Assembly (NCBI GenBank): GCA_027035825.1 | Contig: JALVTX010000104.1 | Coordinates: forward strand, 1 to 9,013 | Direction: 5' to 3' | Length of the DNA: 9,013 bases | Source: Mariprofundaceae bacterium | GTDB lineage: Bacteria > Pseudomonadota > Zetaproteobacteria > Mariprofundales > Mariprofundaceae | Part shown: in pieces, positions 7,478 to 9,013 of the stretch | How positions within the stretch are numbered: the first letter of the stretch is position 1 | Layout of the letters: every line of letters starts with the position of its first letter | Notes under the pieces: generated by a model | Databases searched by the model: none | What the model was told of the DNA's origin: nothing | What the model saw: only the letters and a program-made list of their open reading frames with translations | Made by a program: the position numbers and the translations under genes

Positions 7478-8428
7478 TCAGGAATGGCCCTTCTGGATGC
7501 GTTCCTGGAGCGCGTCCATGAATGCCTTGCCGGAGTCCACGCCGCGCTGCTTGAGCAGGTGGTTGCGCGCCGCCACCTCCACCAGCACCGCCAGCGAGCG
7601 GCCCGGGCGGATGGGGATGATGGCCTTGGCCACCGGCACGCCGTGCAGCTCCACCAGGCGCTCCTCGCCCAGCATGCGCTCCTCGCCGGTGAGCTTCTCC
7701 CACGGCACCACCTCCACCACCAGTCCCACGCGCTTGCTGTCGGTCAGCGAAGCGGCGCCGAAGAGGTCGCGGATGTTGAGAATGCCGAGGCCGCGGATTT
7801 CCATGTGGTAGCGCAACGCGTCCGGGCTCTTGCCCACCAGCACGTCGGGGCTGGGGCGCGTGAGCTCCACCATGTCGTCGGCGATGAAACGGTGCCCGCG
7901 CGTAATCAGCTCCAGCGCGATCTCGCTCTTGCCGATGCCGCTGGCGCCGGTAATCAGCACGCCGAGGCCGAAGATGTCCATGTACACGCCGTGCTGGTAG
8001 GTGCGCGGAGCCAGCCGGCGGGTGAGGAACAGCATCATGTCCGTCATGAAGGCCGTGGTTTCCATGTCAGTGACGAACAGCGGCGTGCGGGTGCGCTCGG
8101 CCGCCCGCACCAGCTCCTCCGGCGGCTCCTGGCCGCTGGTGACGACGACGGCGGTCAGGCCGAGGTCGAACATCGCGTCCACCGATTGCTGGCGCGACTT
8201 CTCATCCTGCATGGAAAGGAAACGGATGCCGGTGCGACCGATGACGTGCAGCAAGTGCGGGTCCAGCCCCTCGACGAAGCCGCACAGTGCGAACGAGGGC
8301 TTCTGCACGCGCGGCCGATCCAGGTAACGATCCAGGTCGGCGTTCTCGTTGACCGGCCGCAGGCGCATCAGCTCGCCGCGCTCCTCGATGAGTTCGGCGA
8401 TGGTGATGCGCCCGGGCTGCTCGCTCAT
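7478..8428 (-). CDS. hprK: HPr kinase/phosphorylase HprK
   Basis: HprK phosphorylates HPr on a regulatory serine and can reverse the reaction. The 316-residue protein has the family's N-terminal domain (about 1-130) and a catalytic domain with His146 in HGVYMDIFG. A Walker A loop GASGIGKS (161-168), FIADDMVEL (181-189), the HprK signature EIRGLGILNI (210-219) and the C-terminal IPIRPGRSLAVLVEVAARN (271-289) follow. All catalytic elements are intact and the length is normal, unlike the shortened HprK proteins of many Alphaproteobacteria. Its expected substrate is the ptsH product in the same operon, which has Ser46. E. coli lacks HprK, so its presence separates this organism from enteric bacteria. 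The start is ATG in an ATGA overlap with ptsN (8425-8428). In Proteobacteria the role of HprK is usually regulatory and not classical catabolite repression; that is family knowledge. Confidence 0.97.
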   Translation of the reverse strand: MSEQPGRITIAELIEERGELMRLRPVNENADLDRYLDRPRVQKPSFALCGFVEGLDPHLLHVIGRTGIRFLSMQDEKSRQQSVDAMFDLGLTAVVVTSGQEPPEELVRAAERTRTPLFVTDMETTAFMTDMMLFLTRRLAPRTYQHGVYMDIFGLGVLITGASGIGKSEIALELITRGHRFIADDMVELTRPSPDVLVGKSPDALRYHMEIRGLGILNIRDLFGAASLTDSKRVGLVVEVVPWEKLTGEERMLGEERLVELHGVPVAKAIIPIRPGRSLAVLVEVAARNHLLKQRGVDSGKAFMDALQERIQKGHS

Positions 8429-8880
8429 GAATCCGCGCCCGGCGGGGGCGGAAACAGCGCCGAGACGGCCTCGGGCGTTTCGGCCTCCATGATGGCGCGG
8501 CGCACCGACGGCTGCTGCAAGGTGCGCGCCAGCAGCGCCAGCGTCTCCAGGTGCGCCTTGCTTTCGTCGGCCGGGGCCAGCAGCACCACGACGATGTGCA
8601 CCGGCTCGCCGTCGATGGCGTCGAAGTCCACGCCCTGCCGGTGGCGGCTCAGCGCCGCCACCGGCGCGTCCAGTTCCGGCAGGCGGCCGTGGGGAATGGC
8701 GATGCCATGGCCGATGCCCGTGCTGCCGAGTTTCTCCCGCTCCATGACCACGGCCAGCGCCTGGTCGGGGTCGATGGACGGCAACAGCCCGATGGTTTCG
8801 GCGATGATGGCGCTTTTGCTGCTGGCCTGCGAGTCCAGCAGGATGGCGTCCGCCGGAATCAGGCTGGACGCATCGCTCAT
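8425..8880 (-). CDS. ptsN: PTS EIIA-Ntr regulatory protein PtsN
   Basis: EIIA-Ntr is the end point of the nitrogen phosphotransferase system; in other bacteria its phosphorylation state controls potassium transport, sigma-54-linked functions and other regulators. The 151-residue protein contains GSTGIGHGIAIPHGRLPE, with the phosphorylated histidine at His64 in the IPHG motif (His73 in E. coli). It also has the FDAIDGEPVHIVVVLLAPAD segment (about 86-105) and HLETLALLARTL (about 110-121), all typical. The C-terminus is rich in proline (FPPPPGADS). The start overlaps the hpf stop as ATGA (8877-8880) and the stop overlaps the hprK start. The hpf-ptsN order is the usual one downstream of rpoN in Proteobacteria, so rpoN may lie beyond the right edge, but this is not visible. 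Confidence 0.96.
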   Translation of the reverse strand: MSDASSLIPADAILLDSQASSKSAIIAETIGLLPSIDPDQALAVVMEREKLGSTGIGHGIAIPHGRLPELDAPVAALSRHRQGVDFDAIDGEPVHIVVVLLAPADESKAHLETLALLARTLQQPSVRRAIMEAETPEAVSALFPPPPGADS

Positions 8881-9013
8881 GCCTGTTCGGGCGCGATCCA
8901 GCCCAGCGTGCCGTCGTGGCGGCGGTAGAGCACGTTCATGCTGTTGGTCTCCTCGTTGGTGAAGACCAGCACCGGCGTCCGCTCGGAGAGCTCCAGCTGC
9001 ATCACCGCCTCGT
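8877..9013 (-). CDS. hpf: Ribosome hibernation promoting factor, long form, C-terminal end (partial)
   Basis: Only the last 44 codons are in the window; the rest lies beyond the right edge. The frame reads EAVMQLELSERTPVLVFTNE, then ETNSMNVLYRRHDGTLGWIA, ending PEQA. This matches the C-terminal domain of long-form HPF (S30AE C-terminal domain), whose usual pattern is EA..QMEL..H.F.VF.N..T...NVVYRR.DG..GLI.P. In long HPF this domain joins two ribosomes into the inactive 100S dimer. The short HPF and YfiA of E. coli have no such domain, so the neighbour of ptsN here is not the short type usual in Gammaproteobacteria. The TGA stop overlaps the ptsN start. The piece was too short to appear as a full open frame and was identified by direct translation. 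Confidence 0.88.
   Translation of the reverse strand, partial: EAVMQLELSERTPVLVFTNEETNSMNVLYRRHDGTLGWIAPEQA

Noticed and set aside
7208..8962. Long + strand open frame (584 codons) opposite rapZ, hprK and ptsN
   Set aside because: Same reason: it is a shadow frame of three confidently identified coding genes, with no recognisable domain.

Overview
This is an ordinary but information-rich stretch of bacterial core genome, GC-rich and tightly packed. It most likely comes from a proteobacterium close to the Gammaproteobacteria. Three things support that: a sigma-70 of E. coli type with a large acidic non-conserved region, the zapA / 6S RNA / 5-formyl-THF cyclo-ligase neighbourhood, and the hpf-ptsN-hprK-rapZ-EIIA-HPr-EI gene order. 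Some traits are not E. coli-like: HprK is present, HPF is the long form, and a YmdB phosphodiesterase gene is present. A deep-branching gammaproteobacterial or neighbouring lineage is therefore the best guess, but the exact taxon cannot be fixed from the window.

Layout. On the + strand, positions 1-1928 hold rpoD, whose first codons lie upstream of the window. A strong hairpin terminator at 1955-1987 separates it from everything else. All remaining genes are on the - strand and read right to left. From the right edge these are: the C-terminal end of long-form hpf (8877-9013), ptsN (8425-8880), hprK (7478-8428), rapZ (6619-7473), an EIIA-Man-type protein (6194-6622), ptsH (5932-6201) and ptsI (4271-5935). 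These seven genes overlap or lie within 4 nt of each other and look like one translationally coupled operon. After a 54-nt gap with a candidate promoter come a ZapB-like coiled-coil gene (3926-4216) and zapA (3636-3929). Next is a 6S RNA gene (about 3464-3631), found here from its folded pairing pattern. Last are 5-formyltetrahydrofolate cyclo-ligase (2801-3397) and ymdB (2022-2816), which overlap by 16 nt.

How the genes work together. The right-hand operon encodes a phosphorelay without any sugar permease: EI and HPr pass phosphate from PEP to two separate EIIA proteins, EIIA-Ntr and an EIIA-Man type. HprK can phosphorylate HPr on Ser46, and RapZ and HPF connect this to envelope-precursor metabolism and ribosome hibernation. 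The middle block joins Z-ring assembly (ZapB-like, ZapA) to 6S RNA, whose known target is the RNA polymerase holoenzyme containing the sigma factor encoded at the left edge. The left block pairs folate salvage with a metallophosphoesterase. No mobile elements, CRISPR arrays, tRNA or rRNA genes were seen, and no stretch over 300 bases lacks a gene. I found no wholly new system. The points worth a second look are the permease-less PTS with its HPr kinase, the long HPF, the RapZ tail, the 5-FCL/YmdB overlap and a possible leaderless transcript.
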